Origin: Magnetospirillum sp.
Lineage (GTDB): Bacteria; Pseudomonadota; Alphaproteobacteria; Rhodospirillales; Magnetospirillaceae
Assembly (NCBI GenBank): GCA_024707145.1
Contig: JANQAI010000008.1
Span: forward strand, 620,001 to 684,000
Direction of reading: 5' to 3'
DNA: 64,000 nt
This document shows positions 1-7,875 of the stretch, one piece after another. The position numbers were made by a program, and so were the translations under genes. Each line of letters starts with the position of its first letter. Within the stretch, counting starts at the first letter, position 1. The notes under the pieces are model-generated. The model saw nothing but the letters and a program-made list of their open reading frames with translations. It had not been told where the DNA came from and did no database searches.

Positions 1-339
1 CCCCTTGAGCGCCTTGTAATAGTGCCCCTCGGCCACCTCGGCGCGCATCTGCTCGCCGATCTCGCGGGCGGATGGGATGGCCCCCAGGAAATCACCCAGA
101 TATTGGTCAAAAAGGGATAGATACTGGTCCCGCCGTCCTGGGAAGATGTAGGCGTTCTGCAGACAGAAATAGACGCGGGACGCCGGAGTGACGGCATCCT
201 CCTCGACCATGATTTCCTTCTGCCGCAACAGGGTCGAGTCGTTGCAGATGCGAATCTTGGTGTTCGACCCTGCATTCTCGATCACCGCGCCGTTGATGAT
301 CACTTTTTCACCGGGCTTCAAGTCGATCAACAAGGGCAC
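1..339 (-). CDS. flbT: Flagellar biosynthesis repressor FlbT (3' part, cut by window edge)
   Basis: FlbT is a post-transcriptional regulator that binds flagellin mRNA and limits flagellin synthesis in alphaproteobacteria. The visible 113 codons read MPLLIDLKPGEKVIINGAVI at the start, with the later FlbT-typical stretches RICNDSTLLRQ and VYFCLQNAYIF. The start is a GTG at 337-339 (reverse strand), preceded on that strand by a GGGAG-like site. The reading frame stays open to base 1, so the C-terminus lies outside. It fits the flagellar genes from 7 kb onward, but does not share an operon with them here. Identification rests on recognising the family in the translated sequence. Confidence 0.85.
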   Translation of the reverse strand, partial: MPLLIDLKPGEKVIINGAVIENAGSNTKIRICNDSTLLRQKEIMVEEDAVTPASRVYFCLQNAYIFPGRRDQYLSLFDQYLGDFLGAIPSAREIGEQMRAEVAEGHYYKALKG

Positions 340-374
340 TGATTTTCTCCCACAAACGCTGGGTTAAGGGCTGG

Positions 375-399
375 GCGGCAAGCATTATACGCTTGCCGC
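375..399 (-). promoter_or_regulatory. 9-bp inverted repeat containing a perfect TATAAT, upstream of flbT
   Basis: The arms GCGGCAAGC (375-383) and GCTTGCCGC (391-399) pair perfectly around a 7-base loop. Read on the reverse strand the loop contains TATAAT (plus-strand 384-389), about 45 bases before the flbT GTG. A weak -35 (TGGTGA) lies 17 bases upstream. It also sits just after the stop of the isomerase gene at 407, so it could instead be a terminator-like hairpin, but no T-run follows it. Confidence 0.4.
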
Positions 400-406
400 G
401 CCGTTG

Positions 407-1006
407 TCACCAGCCGCCGCGCGTCAACCATTCGTCCAACTGGGGCAGGCGGTCGAACCCCCAGAACGGCTCGCCATCGACGATGAGGAACGGTGCGCCG
501 AAGACGCCCCGTTCGATGGCTCCTTCGGTTTCCTGACGCAGCTTCAGCTTGATCTCGGGCAGTTCGATGGCGGCCAGGATGGTGGCGGGATCGAGTCCCT
601 GGGCCGCCGCCACCTCGGCCACCACCTCGCGCTCGGAAATATTCCTCCCCTCGGCGAAATAGGCGGCGAACAACGCATGCCCCAGCCGCTTGGCCTGCGC
701 CGCGTCGCGGCCATCCAGCCACCAGAACGCCCGCGCCGCCGCCACCGTTCCCACCGGGAAGGGCTCGGGGAAGCGGTAGGGAATGTCGTACTGGCGTGAC
801 ACCCGCTCCCAGTCGTGGCGGGAATAGGCGCCCTTCAGCGGTTGGTCGATCAGCCGCACATTGCCCGAGGCCTGGAACGCCGGGGCCAGCAGGATGGGCC
901 GCCAGCGGCACACCCGGCCGTGGCGCTCGGCCAGGGCGCCCACGCGGGTGCTGGCGAAATAGGCGTAGGGCGACGAGAAGTCGAAATAGAATTCGATCTC
1001 GGACAT
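407..1006 (-). CDS. 2-hydroxychromene-2-carboxylate isomerase family protein (DsbA/GST-kappa fold)
   Basis: A 199-residue protein of the thioredoxin-fold family that includes NahD (2-hydroxychromene-2-carboxylate isomerase) and GST kappa, glutathione-dependent cytosolic enzymes of aromatic degradation or detoxification. The N-terminal FYFDFSSPYAYF carries the catalytic-Ser S-P-Y motif, and the C-terminal GVFGAPFLIVDGEPFWGFDR is the family signature with its cis-Pro loop. The ATG at 1004-1006 is chosen because it places the motif at residue 5 as in relatives; the frame stays open further upstream. No aromatic-degradation genes are nearby, so the substrate is unknown. Confidence 0.8.
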   Translation of the reverse strand: MSEIEFYFDFSSPYAYFASTRVGALAERHGRVCRWRPILLAPAFQASGNVRLIDQPLKGAYSRHDWERVSRQYDIPYRFPEPFPVGTVAAARAFWWLDGRDAAQAKRLGHALFAAYFAEGRNISEREVVAEVAAAQGLDPATILAAIELPEIKLKLRQETEGAIERGVFGAPFLIVDGEPFWGFDRLPQLDEWLTRGGW

Positions 1007-1034
1007 GGTTCCTCCCTCGGCTTTTGCCGGGAGG

Positions 1035-1709
1035 TTACCAGGGCAGCTCGCGCCCGTCGAAGTGGAAGAACTTTCCGCTGTCGTTAAGGGTAACTTTCGC
1101 CAGCACGGCGCGCATGCCGGCAATGGCCTCATGGGGCTCCTGCGGGGCGTTGGGGCCGCCCATGTCGGTGCGCACCCAGCCGGGCGACAGGGCGAGGGCG
1201 GTGATCCCCTCGCCCGCCAGGTCCAGCGCCATCGACTTGACCACCATGTTCAGCGCCGCCTTGGAGGCGCGGTAGGCATAAAAGCCGCCCGAGCTGTTCT
1301 CGGCAATGGAGCCCATGAGCGACGACACCGAGGCAATGATCTTGCGCCCGGTCAGCTGACCGACGAAGGCCTCGGCCAGCTTCAGCGGTGCCAGCGCATT
1401 GGTGCGCATCACCGCCAGGAAACCGTCCGGGTCGACGGCGCCGAAGGCTTGGTCCTTGCCGTAGATGCCGGCATTGTTGAGCAGGATGTCCAGCGGCACC
1501 CCAGCCAGCGAGGAGTGCAGGCGCTGGATGGACGCCGGATCGGTCACATCGGCCACATAGACCTCGGCACCGGCGTCGGAGGCGGCCTTGCCCGACAGCG
1601 GGTCGCGCACCGTCGCCAGCACCCGCCAGCCGTCGGCGGCATATTGGCGGACGAATTCCAGACCCAGGCCTCGGTTGGCCCCGGTGATCAGAATGGTCGG
1701 CATGGGCAC
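1035..1709 (-). CDS. Short-chain dehydrogenase/reductase, C-factor-like
   Basis: A 224-residue classical SDR with a single Rossmann domain. The NAD(P)-binding TGANRGLG lies at about residues 9-16, the NNAG motif near residue 78, and the catalytic Ser (ASVSS) with YRASK (Tyr-x3-Lys) at about 130-152. Overall similarity is to the CsgA/C-factor subgroup of small SDRs, whose substrates are mostly undefined. Translation could begin at the first ATG (1709) or the third codon (1703). It lies 28 bases upstream of the isomerase gene on the same strand, so the two may be cotranscribed. Confidence 0.8.
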   Translation of the reverse strand: MPMPTILITGANRGLGLEFVRQYAADGWRVLATVRDPLSGKAASDAGAEVYVADVTDPASIQRLHSSLAGVPLDILLNNAGIYGKDQAFGAVDPDGFLAVMRTNALAPLKLAEAFVGQLTGRKIIASVSSLMGSIAENSSGGFYAYRASKAALNMVVKSMALDLAGEGITALALSPGWVRTDMGGPNAPQEPHEAIAGMRAVLAKVTLNDSGKFFHFDGRELPW

Positions 1710-1764
1710 CCTCCCTGCACATCGCGCCCTCCTCCGGCGGCGCCGGAAGAGGGCGGCGTTAAGG

Positions 1765-2139
1765 TTACTGCTTGAGCGCGGTGACCTGGATCTCGACCTT
1801 CATGGCCGCATCGACCAGGCCGCAGACGATGGTGGTGTTGGCCGGCTTGGCCTTCTTGAAGTACTTGCCCAGCACCGGAGCGATGGTGCCGAAATAGGAC
1901 GCGTCGGTGACGTACATCATCACGCGGACCACGTCGTCCATGCTGGCGCCGGCCTGTTCCAGGGCTCCCTTGATGGTCAGCAGCGCCTGCTCGGCCTGCT
2001 CGACCTCGGACTCCGAGATCTTGCCGTCCTTGTAGCCCGAGGTACCGGACACGAACACCCACGGATCCTGTGCCACGGCACGGGAATAGCCGGCAACCTC
2101 CTCGAAGGGCGAGCCGGAGGAAATCAGACGACGGGTCAT
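1765..2139 (-). CDS. RidA family protein (YjgF/YER057c/UK114)
   Basis: A 124-residue protein of the RidA superfamily, small trimeric proteins that in the archetype hydrolyse reactive enamine/imine intermediates from PLP enzymes. Typical features are the start MTRRLISSGSPFEE, FVSGTSGY, and the C-terminal KPANTTIVCGL region. The archetypal active-site Arg-containing IEIE(A/V)xA tail is here VEIQVTALKQ, so it is probably a RidA subgroup (Rid4-7 type) rather than RidA proper. The ATG at 2137-2139 is chosen because upstream codons (LVTKRRATAA...) look non-coding. Same strand as the SDR 55 bases downstream. Confidence 0.75.
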   Translation of the reverse strand: MTRRLISSGSPFEEVAGYSRAVAQDPWVFVSGTSGYKDGKISESEVEQAEQALLTIKGALEQAGASMDDVVRVMMYVTDASYFGTIAPVLGKYFKKAKPANTTIVCGLVDAAMKVEIQVTALKQ

Positions 2140-2665
2140 GAAACCATCCTTAAGACGATGCGCGGCCGTGGCCCGCCGCTTGGTCACAAGCATGCCACGG
2201 ACAGTGGTTCTAAACCATTTGCACGGCAGGGCAAGTCCCCAGACGGTGCTGGCGCCGCCCCTAACCGGTCACCCGGCCCGGATGGTGGCCTTCGCCCAAA
2301 TGGCGGCAGCAGGCATGCCGCCTGGAGACGCAGCCGGGCGCGCGGTGCGCCGTCGGCTGGACGGTATGGCGGCGGGAACAGGGGCACAGAACGTCATGGG
2401 GTGCCAGCAACCCCATGGGAGGCATGGGGCGCGGCAGGTCGCTGGCATGGCGATCGAGCGCACGGGAAGCATTGCTGAGCATGGCCCGTTTCCTCGTCCG
2501 GTGACGACGTGGGCGGACTCTAGCGCAAAGCGGTCGCGCCATGATGACGCCGAGATGATATTTGCGGGACTCTTTACCCGGCCTTAACCCCCGCGGCGCC
2601 GCCACAAAGCGAAAGGGCCTTCCGGCATGCCGGAAGGCCCTTGTCCACTCTGATCCCAAACCGTA
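2140..2665. other. 526-base intergenic region
   Basis: No convincing gene. Short open frames on both strands are rich in Arg and Pro and lack ribosome sites and family resemblance. It must contain the promoter of the RidA gene (reverse strand). A small palindrome TGGTT-cta-AACCA lies at 2205-2217. The ugd terminator occupies 2613-2642. Confidence 0.5.
2613..2642 (-). terminator. Rho-independent terminator after ugd
   Basis: A perfect 15-bp inverted repeat (arms AAGGGCCTTCCGGCA and its complement) lies 24 bases after the ugd stop codon. Short T/A flanks are present on both sides, so it could act in both directions. Confidence 0.75.
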
Positions 2666-3970
2666 TCAGGGCCGGCCGATGCTCACATAGGTGAAGCCGG
2701 CGTCCTTCATCTCCTTGGGGTCCCAGACGTTGCGCAGGTCGACCACCACCGGATCGGCCAGCAGCGACTTGACCCGGCCCAGATCGAGGGCACGGAACTC
2801 GTTCCACTCGGTGACGATCACCAGGCAGTCGGCCCCAGCCATGGTGGCATAGGCGTCGTCCTTGTAATCGATGGCCGGCAACAGCTTCTTCGCCTCGTTC
2901 ATGCCTTCGGGGTCGAAGGCGCGCACGGCGGCGCCCGCTTCCACCAGGGCGGGAACGATGTCCAGCGAGGGGCTGTCGCGCATGTCGTCGGTATTGGGCT
3001 TGAAGGTCAGGCCCAGCACGGCCACCGTCTTGCCCTTGACCGAACCGCCGCAGGCGGCGACCACCTTGTCGGCCATCCTCTTCTTGCGTTCGTCGTTCAC
3101 CGCCACCACGGTCTCGACGACCCGGATGGGGGCGCCGAAGTCGCGGGCGGTCTTGACCAGGGCAAGGGTGTCCTTGGGGAAGCACGAGCCGCCGTAGCCG
3201 GGACCGGCGTGCAGGAACTTCTTGCCGATGCGGCCGTCCAGGCCGATGCCCCTGGCCACGTCGTGCACGTTGGCCCCCACCTTCTCGCACAGATCGGCGA
3301 TCTCGTTGATGAAGGTGATCTTGGTGGCCAGGAAGGTGTTGCCAGCGTACTTGATCAACTCGGACGTGCGGCGTGAGGTGAAGACGATAGGCGTCTCGAT
3401 CAGGTAGAGCACCCGGTAGAGCTGCTTCATCACCGCCCGGGCACGCTCCGACTCGGTGCCGATGACCACGCGGTCGGGCCGCATGAAGTCGTTGATGGCC
3501 GAGCCCTCGCGCAGGAACTCGGGGTTGGACACCACGTCGAACTCGGCGTCGGGGCGGCGCTTGCGGATGATGGCCTCGACCTCGTCGCCGGTGCCCACCG
3601 GCACGGTGGACTTGGTCACCACCACCGTATAGCCGTTCATGGCGTCGGCGATTTCCTCGGCCGCCGCATAGACGTAGGACAGGTCGGCATGGCCGTCGCC
3701 GCGGCGCGACGGCGTGCCCACGGCGATGAACACCGCGTCGGCGTCCTTGACCGCGGCCTTCAGGTCGGTGGTGAAGGACAGGCGGCCCGCCTTCACGTTG
3801 TCCGCCACCAGTTGGTCAAGACCCGGCTCGTAGATGGGCATGACGTTCTGGTGCAGCAGCTCGATCTTGCGGGCGTCCTTATCGACGCACACCACCTCGA
3901 TGCCGAATTCCGAGAAGCAGGTTCCCGACACCAGGCCCACATAGCCGGTGCCGATCATGGCGATGCGCAT
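2666..3970 (-). CDS. ugd: UDP-glucose 6-dehydrogenase
   Basis: Oxidises UDP-glucose to UDP-glucuronate with two NAD+, supplying precursors for surface polysaccharide. The 434-residue length is normal. The N-terminal Rossmann motif GTGYVGLVSG is at residues 7-16. The catalytic cysteine sits in GYGGSCFPKD near residue 260, and SNPEFLREG and the C-terminal NTDDMRDSPSL are also standard. The ATG at 3968-3970 lies 21 bases after the galU stop, so galU and ugd form a two-gene unit that makes and then oxidises UDP-glucose. Confidence 0.95.
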   Translation of the reverse strand: MRIAMIGTGYVGLVSGTCFSEFGIEVVCVDKDARKIELLHQNVMPIYEPGLDQLVADNVKAGRLSFTTDLKAAVKDADAVFIAVGTPSRRGDGHADLSYVYAAAEEIADAMNGYTVVVTKSTVPVGTGDEVEAIIRKRRPDAEFDVVSNPEFLREGSAINDFMRPDRVVIGTESERARAVMKQLYRVLYLIETPIVFTSRRTSELIKYAGNTFLATKITFINEIADLCEKVGANVHDVARGIGLDGRIGKKFLHAGPGYGGSCFPKDTLALVKTARDFGAPIRVVETVVAVNDERKKRMADKVVAACGGSVKGKTVAVLGLTFKPNTDDMRDSPSLDIVPALVEAGAAVRAFDPEGMNEAKKLLPAIDYKDDAYATMAGADCLVIVTEWNEFRALDLGRVKSLLADPVVVDLRNVWDPKEMKDAGFTYVSIGRP

Positions 3971-3991
3971 GGCGCGACTTTCCTTGTTGGA

Positions 3992-4864
3992 TCAGAACTT
4001 GAACTGCTTGAGCGCCTCGCGGGCGAGGCTGCCGATATCCTCGCGCTCCAGCGCGAAGGCGACGTTAGCTTCCAGCCAGCCCACCTTGTCGCCGCAATCG
4101 TAGCGGGTTCCCTCGAAGCGCAGGCCGTGGAAGGGCACCATGCCGATGGTCTGGGCGATGGCGTCGGTCAGCTGGATCTCGCCGCCGGCCCCCTTCTCCT
4201 TCTTGTCCAGCACGTCGAACACCGCCGGGTGCAGGATGTAGCGGCCGATGATGGAGAGCGTCGAAGGCGCCACCTCGGGATCGGGCTTTTCCACCAGGCC
4301 CTTGGCCTTGGCGATGCGGCCATTGTCGAATTCCACGTCCAGGATGCCGTAGCGCTTGGTATGCTCGCGCGGCACGTCGGAGACCGCGACCACGTGGCCG
4401 CCCACCTCGGTGTGGACCGCCGCCATCTGCTTCAGGCACGGCGTCCTGGCCAGGATCAGGTCGTCGGGCAGCAGCACGGCGAAGGGCTCGTCCTCCACCA
4501 GGTCGCGGGCACACCACACGGCGTGGCCCAGCCCCAGAGGTTCCTGCTGGCGGGTATAGGAAATCTGGCCCGACTTGGGCATCCAGCTGGTCACCGCCTC
4601 GACCAGATCGAACTTGCCGCGCTCCTTCAGGGTGCGCTCCAGGTCGGGGGCATGGTCGAAATGATCCTCAAGGGCGGTCTTGCCGCGGCCGGTCACGAAG
4701 ATGAAGTGCTCGACGCCGGCGGCGGCGGCTTCCTCGACCGCATACTGGATCAGCGGCTTGTCCACCACCGGCAGCATTTCCTTCGGCATCGCCTTGGTGG
4801 CGGGCAGGAAACGGGTACCCATGCCACCCACCGGGAACACGGCCTTGCGCACGCGACGACCCAT
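3992..4864 (-). CDS. galU: UTP-glucose-1-phosphate uridylyltransferase
   Basis: Makes UDP-glucose from glucose-1-phosphate and UTP. The 290-residue product opens with VRKAVFPVGGMGTRFLPATK, the nucleotide-binding G-G-x-G-T-R-F-L-P loop, followed by PKEMLPVVDKPLIQY and later the GL.EKP and DCGDK motifs near the C-terminus. The ATG at 4862-4864 is used because it puts the loop at the usual position; a longer frame upstream has no family resemblance. It lies upstream of ugd in the same unit and receives glucose-1-phosphate from the mutases near 40-44 kb. Confidence 0.95.
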   Translation of the reverse strand: MGRRVRKAVFPVGGMGTRFLPATKAMPKEMLPVVDKPLIQYAVEEAAAAGVEHFIFVTGRGKTALEDHFDHAPDLERTLKERGKFDLVEAVTSWMPKSGQISYTRQQEPLGLGHAVWCARDLVEDEPFAVLLPDDLILARTPCLKQMAAVHTEVGGHVVAVSDVPREHTKRYGILDVEFDNGRIAKAKGLVEKPDPEVAPSTLSIIGRYILHPAVFDVLDKKEKGAGGEIQLTDAIAQTIGMVPFHGLRFEGTRYDCGDKVGWLEANVAFALEREDIGSLAREALKQFKF

Positions 4865-4994
4865 TGCGGCAACTCCTTGCGATTCGAATCGTTCGGCCGC
4901 CCGGAAAGATGCCGGCGACCGGCCGGGCCTGTTTTGCCATGCCCCGAGGTCGGACGCAACGGGGGCAACGGATGCCCCGAACGGAAGTAGGGAA

Positions 4995-5729
4995 TTAGCC
5001 GCCCAGCAGCAGGTCGCGGGCCTGATTGATGCGTGCAGCGATCCAGGTGGAACCGCCATGGTCGGGGTGATTGGCCAGCATCAGCCGGCGATGGGCGGCG
5101 CGGATCTCGTCGGGACCGGCATCCGCCCGCACCCCCAGGATGTCGCGGGCCTCTTCGACGGTCATGCCCGCCCTCGGCGGTTGGGCACCGGACGCGCTCT
5201 CGCGGGGTGGTTCCTGGGCGTCGCGCCAGTCGGGCCAGGCGCGGTCCAGCCAGGTCTCCACCAGCCGGGCCGATTCCCCATCAGCGGCCACCTCCCGCCA
5301 CAGGGCGCCGGCCTCGGCCAGACTCAGCGAGGACAGCCGGCGGCCGCGGAACCGCCCCTCCACCACCTCGCCATCCAGTTGACCGCTGTCATGGTCCAGT
5401 TCCATGCGGACGAAGCGGGCCTCCACCCGGCTGGAGCCGCCGGGGCTGGCGCGGCCGCCGCCCATCTGCGCGCCGAACCGGCGCAACACCTGCCACAGCC
5501 CATGCAGGTGAAGCGCGCGCACCACCCACGGCGCCGCGCCGGCCGCCACGGCGATCAACCCGGCCAGCCTGCCGGTCAGCACCAGCCAGAGGCCGGCCCC
5601 CACCAGCAGGATGAGGCCGCCCCGCTTGACCATGCGCGCCGCCACCGCCGGCTTGGCCCGCCCGAGCCAGCTCAACAGCAACCACGCCGCCACCAGGGCG
5701 CCCACAGCCAGGATCAGTTGCGGCAGCAT
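4995..5729 (-). CDS. Membrane-anchored J-domain protein
   Basis: A 244-residue protein with two hydrophobic N-terminal segments (about residues 3-22 and 37-60) and a C-terminal J domain (about 188-244). The J domain keeps the HPD tripeptide (LANHPDHGG) that stimulates DnaK ATPase, and is preceded by VEEARDILGV. The layout resembles TIM14/DjlC-type type III J-proteins, so it probably recruits DnaK to the membrane. It starts 6 bases after the VWA gene stop, suggesting coupled expression. The client is unknown. Confidence 0.75.
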   Translation of the reverse strand: MLPQLILAVGALVAAWLLLSWLGRAKPAVAARMVKRGGLILLVGAGLWLVLTGRLAGLIAVAAGAAPWVVRALHLHGLWQVLRRFGAQMGGGRASPGGSSRVEARFVRMELDHDSGQLDGEVVEGRFRGRRLSSLSLAEAGALWREVAADGESARLVETWLDRAWPDWRDAQEPPRESASGAQPPRAGMTVEEARDILGVRADAGPDEIRAAHRRLMLANHPDHGGSTWIAARINQARDLLLGG

Positions 5730-5735
5730 GGACGC

Positions 5736-6434
5736 TCAGGCCCCCATCTGATGGGTGATCTGCAACACCAGCCCGCCTTCCTTGCGCCCCAGTTCGGCCA
5801 GGGCCTTGCGGCCGCCGGCGGCGTACACCGCCACCGCGCGCAACAGCGCCCGCAACTGCTCGGGAGCCGACAGGTCGAAGCGACAGCAGGCGCCGCCCGA
5901 CAGCTTGGCCATTTGGGCGAAGGCACGGGCGGCGGCAGGGTCGTCCCCCTCGTGGAACAGAAAGGCGGGCACGCCCAGCAGCCCCAGTTCGCCGGCCAGG
6001 GTGCACAGGCGGTCCACATCCTCCTCCATGCAGTCGCCGACGAAGACCAGGGCATGGATGCGCCCCTTGCGCGCCTCGTCCAGCGTATGGCGCAGCACCT
6101 TGGCAATCTGCGTCTCGCCACCGATGCAGGCGACCTTGCCGAGCAGGCCGAGCAATCGGTCGGCGCTGCCGGTCCAACCCGAGGCCCGGCATTCGCCCAT
6201 GCCCCGGTAATAGACCAACTGCACGTCCAACCCGCCCAGCCCGGCGGCGGCGGTGAACATCTCGGCGTGGAGGGACTGGGCCTGGGCCCAGGTTCGCTCG
6301 CGGCTGGCAGTGGCGTCCAGGGCAAACACCAAGCGGCCTCGCCCCGCCGCCGCCGGGGCGGGCATGGTTGCCACCCGGGCGAGGAAGGTGTCGACGGCGG
6401 TACGCCCTTTGGACGGGGGAAGTTTCTCGACCAT
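5736..6434 (-). CDS. VWA-domain protein
   Basis: A 232-residue protein consisting mainly of a von Willebrand A-type domain. The strand LVFALDATAS carries a MIDAS-like D-x-T-x-S metal site at about residue 40. ALVFVGDCMEE (near residue 130) supplies the later acidic loop. Function is unknown; VWA domains usually mediate metal-dependent protein contacts. The start ATG at 6432-6434 has an upstream A-rich site. It overlaps no gene and is followed 6 bases later by the J-protein; the complex I subunit gene diverges from it 48 bases away. Confidence 0.7.
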   Translation of the reverse strand: MVEKLPPSKGRTAVDTFLARVATMPAPAAAGRGRLVFALDATASRERTWAQAQSLHAEMFTAAAGLGGLDVQLVYYRGMGECRASGWTGSADRLLGLLGKVACIGGETQIAKVLRHTLDEARKGRIHALVFVGDCMEEDVDRLCTLAGELGLLGVPAFLFHEGDDPAAARAFAQMAKLSGGACCRFDLSAPEQLRALLRAVAVYAAGGRKALAELGRKEGGLVLQITHQMGA

Positions 6435-6482
6435 GCCTCTTAAATAAGAAAAGCAACACGTCGGGACCAGGAGATTCGCCAC

Positions 6483-6993
6483 ATGCCCAAACCCGTCATC
6501 ACGCCCCTGCCCGATCAAGTGCCGCTGGTCGACCCCGAGAACGCACGCTTCTATCATTCCGGCGCCGAGACGCCCTCCTTCGACCGCACCCCCGACGATC
6601 GCGCCGCGCCGCCGGAAGAAGCGCCCAGCGGCGTGCATCACGGCGGCTCGCCCGAACCGGAGGAAATGGGACTGGCGCGTGCCCGCGTCTACCGCCGTTC
6701 GCCCAATCCCATGCAGTCGGGGCGCGCCCGCAGCGGCGAGTGGATTGTGGAATTCGAGCCGCAGGCTCAAGCCGGGCATCGACCCGCTGATGGGCTGGAC
6801 CTCATCGGCCGACCCGCTGCAACAGGTGCGCATGAGCTTCGCCAGCCTGGACGAGGCATTGGCCTATTGCCGGCGCCAGAAGCTGGCCACCGACGTGGAG
6901 ATGCCGACGCCGCGCCGAAGCAAGCCGAAAAGCTACACGGACAACTTCCTGCCCTTCGACGACGGCGCGCCCAAGCCCATCTGGCCCCATTGA
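6483..6993 (+). pseudogene. NDUFS4-family complex I accessory subunit, broken by a 1-base insertion
   Basis: This encodes the alphaproteobacterial homologue of the mitochondrial 18 kDa complex I subunit (ETC complex I subunit conserved region). The first frame gives a disordered 60-residue leader and then ARVYRRSPNPMQSGRA and GEWIVEFEP. The match then continues in another frame with KPGIDPLMGWTSSADPLQQV and ends SYTDNFLPFDDGAPKPIW. Removing one base near 6763 (GAGCCGCAGG to GAGCCGCGG) restores a 169-residue protein. The break may be a sequencing error. The ATG at 6483 is in frame, but M62 (6666) would give the length usual for the family. Confidence 0.75.
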
Positions 6994-7040
6994 GCGGCTT
7001 CGGGGGACGAATTGCCCACCGGCAAAAAATGCCCATGCCA

Positions 7041-7073
7041 ACGCCCCGGAAAGCCACTGGCCTTCCGGGGCGT
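7041..7073 (-). terminator. Terminator hairpin between the complex I subunit and flgH
   Basis: Arms ACGCCCCGGAA and TTCCGGGGCGT (11 bp) close an 11-base loop. It lies between converging genes, 15 bases after the flgH stop, and probably serves both. A second small repeat (GGCA-aaaaa-TGCC) at 7021-7033 gives a T-rich stretch on the reverse strand. Confidence 0.65.
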
Positions 7074-7087
7074 TTCATGACTGGCGG

Positions 7088-7849
7088 TCAGAACGGCAGG
7101 ATCACGTCCAGCAATTGCTGGCCATAGCGCGGCTGGGTGACATCGGAGGCGACACCGCGGCCGCCGTAATGGATGCGGGCCTCGGCGATCTTGTCGTAGG
7201 TCACCGAATTGGAACTGGAAATGTCCTCGGGCCGGATGATGCCCTGCACCGACAGCTCGCGCAGTTCGTAGTTCACGCGGATTTCCTGCTTGCCGGAAAT
7301 CACCAGGTTGCCGTTGGGCAGCACCTGGGTGATCACCGCCGCCATGTTGACGGTCATGGATTCGGTGCGGCCGGTGGCGCCGGAATTGGCGTTGGTGCTG
7401 CTGCCGGTGGTGCCCACCAGGTTGGCCGGATCGACCGCGTCGGGCAGCACCTTGCCCAACTGGCCTTCGAAGCCCAGCAGCCCGGTGATGCCCGCGTCTT
7501 CCGAGGAATCGCGGGTGCGGGCCAGGCTGGTCTGGAAGTTGGCGCTGTCGTTGATGGACACCGCCACCGTCAGGATGTCGCCCACGTCCTTGGCGCGCTG
7601 GTCCTTGAAGAACGCGCGCGAGCCCGGCCGCCACAGCGAGTTGGCGTTGGCTGGCGGCGCCACCGGCTGCGGCATGGGCATGCTCACCGGCTGGTAATTG
7701 GGCTTCTGGGTCGGGTTCTGGATGGCCGACACCTGGGGGCCGTCACCGATCTCGGACAGGCGGGACAAGGTATTGCAGGCCGACAGCGACCCCATCGCCA
7801 CCGCCAGGGTGGCGAGCTTGAGGGCCGAGGGGAGGATGCGGGAGGTCAT
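7088..7849 (-). CDS. flgH: Flagellar L-ring lipoprotein
   Basis: FlgH forms the outer-membrane L ring around the flagellar rod. The 253-residue product has a lipoprotein signal ending in LSAC (about residue 25) and the FlgH signatures LWRPGSRAFFKDQRA, VGDILTV and the C-terminal SNSVTYDKIAEARIHYGGRG. The ATG at 7847-7849 is preferred over one at 7876 because AAGAAGGA lies 7 bases before it; the upstream choice would overlap the flgA stop by one base. It is the last gene of the flgFGAH operon. Confidence 0.95.
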   Translation of the reverse strand: MTSRILPSALKLATLAVAMGSLSACNTLSRLSEIGDGPQVSAIQNPTQKPNYQPVSMPMPQPVAPPANANSLWRPGSRAFFKDQRAKDVGDILTVAVSINDSANFQTSLARTRDSSEDAGITGLLGFEGQLGKVLPDAVDPANLVGTTGSSTNANSGATGRTESMTVNMAAVITQVLPNGNLVISGKQEIRVNYELRELSVQGIIRPEDISSSNSVTYDKIAEARIHYGGRGVASDVTQPRYGQQLLDVILPF

Positions 7850-7875
7850 GACGCGATCCTTCTTCTTCGTCTTCA

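Noticed and set aside
2138..2659. Open frames on both strands in the gap before ugd
   Set aside because: Arg/Pro-rich composition, overlap with the terminator and lack of ribosome sites argue against coding.
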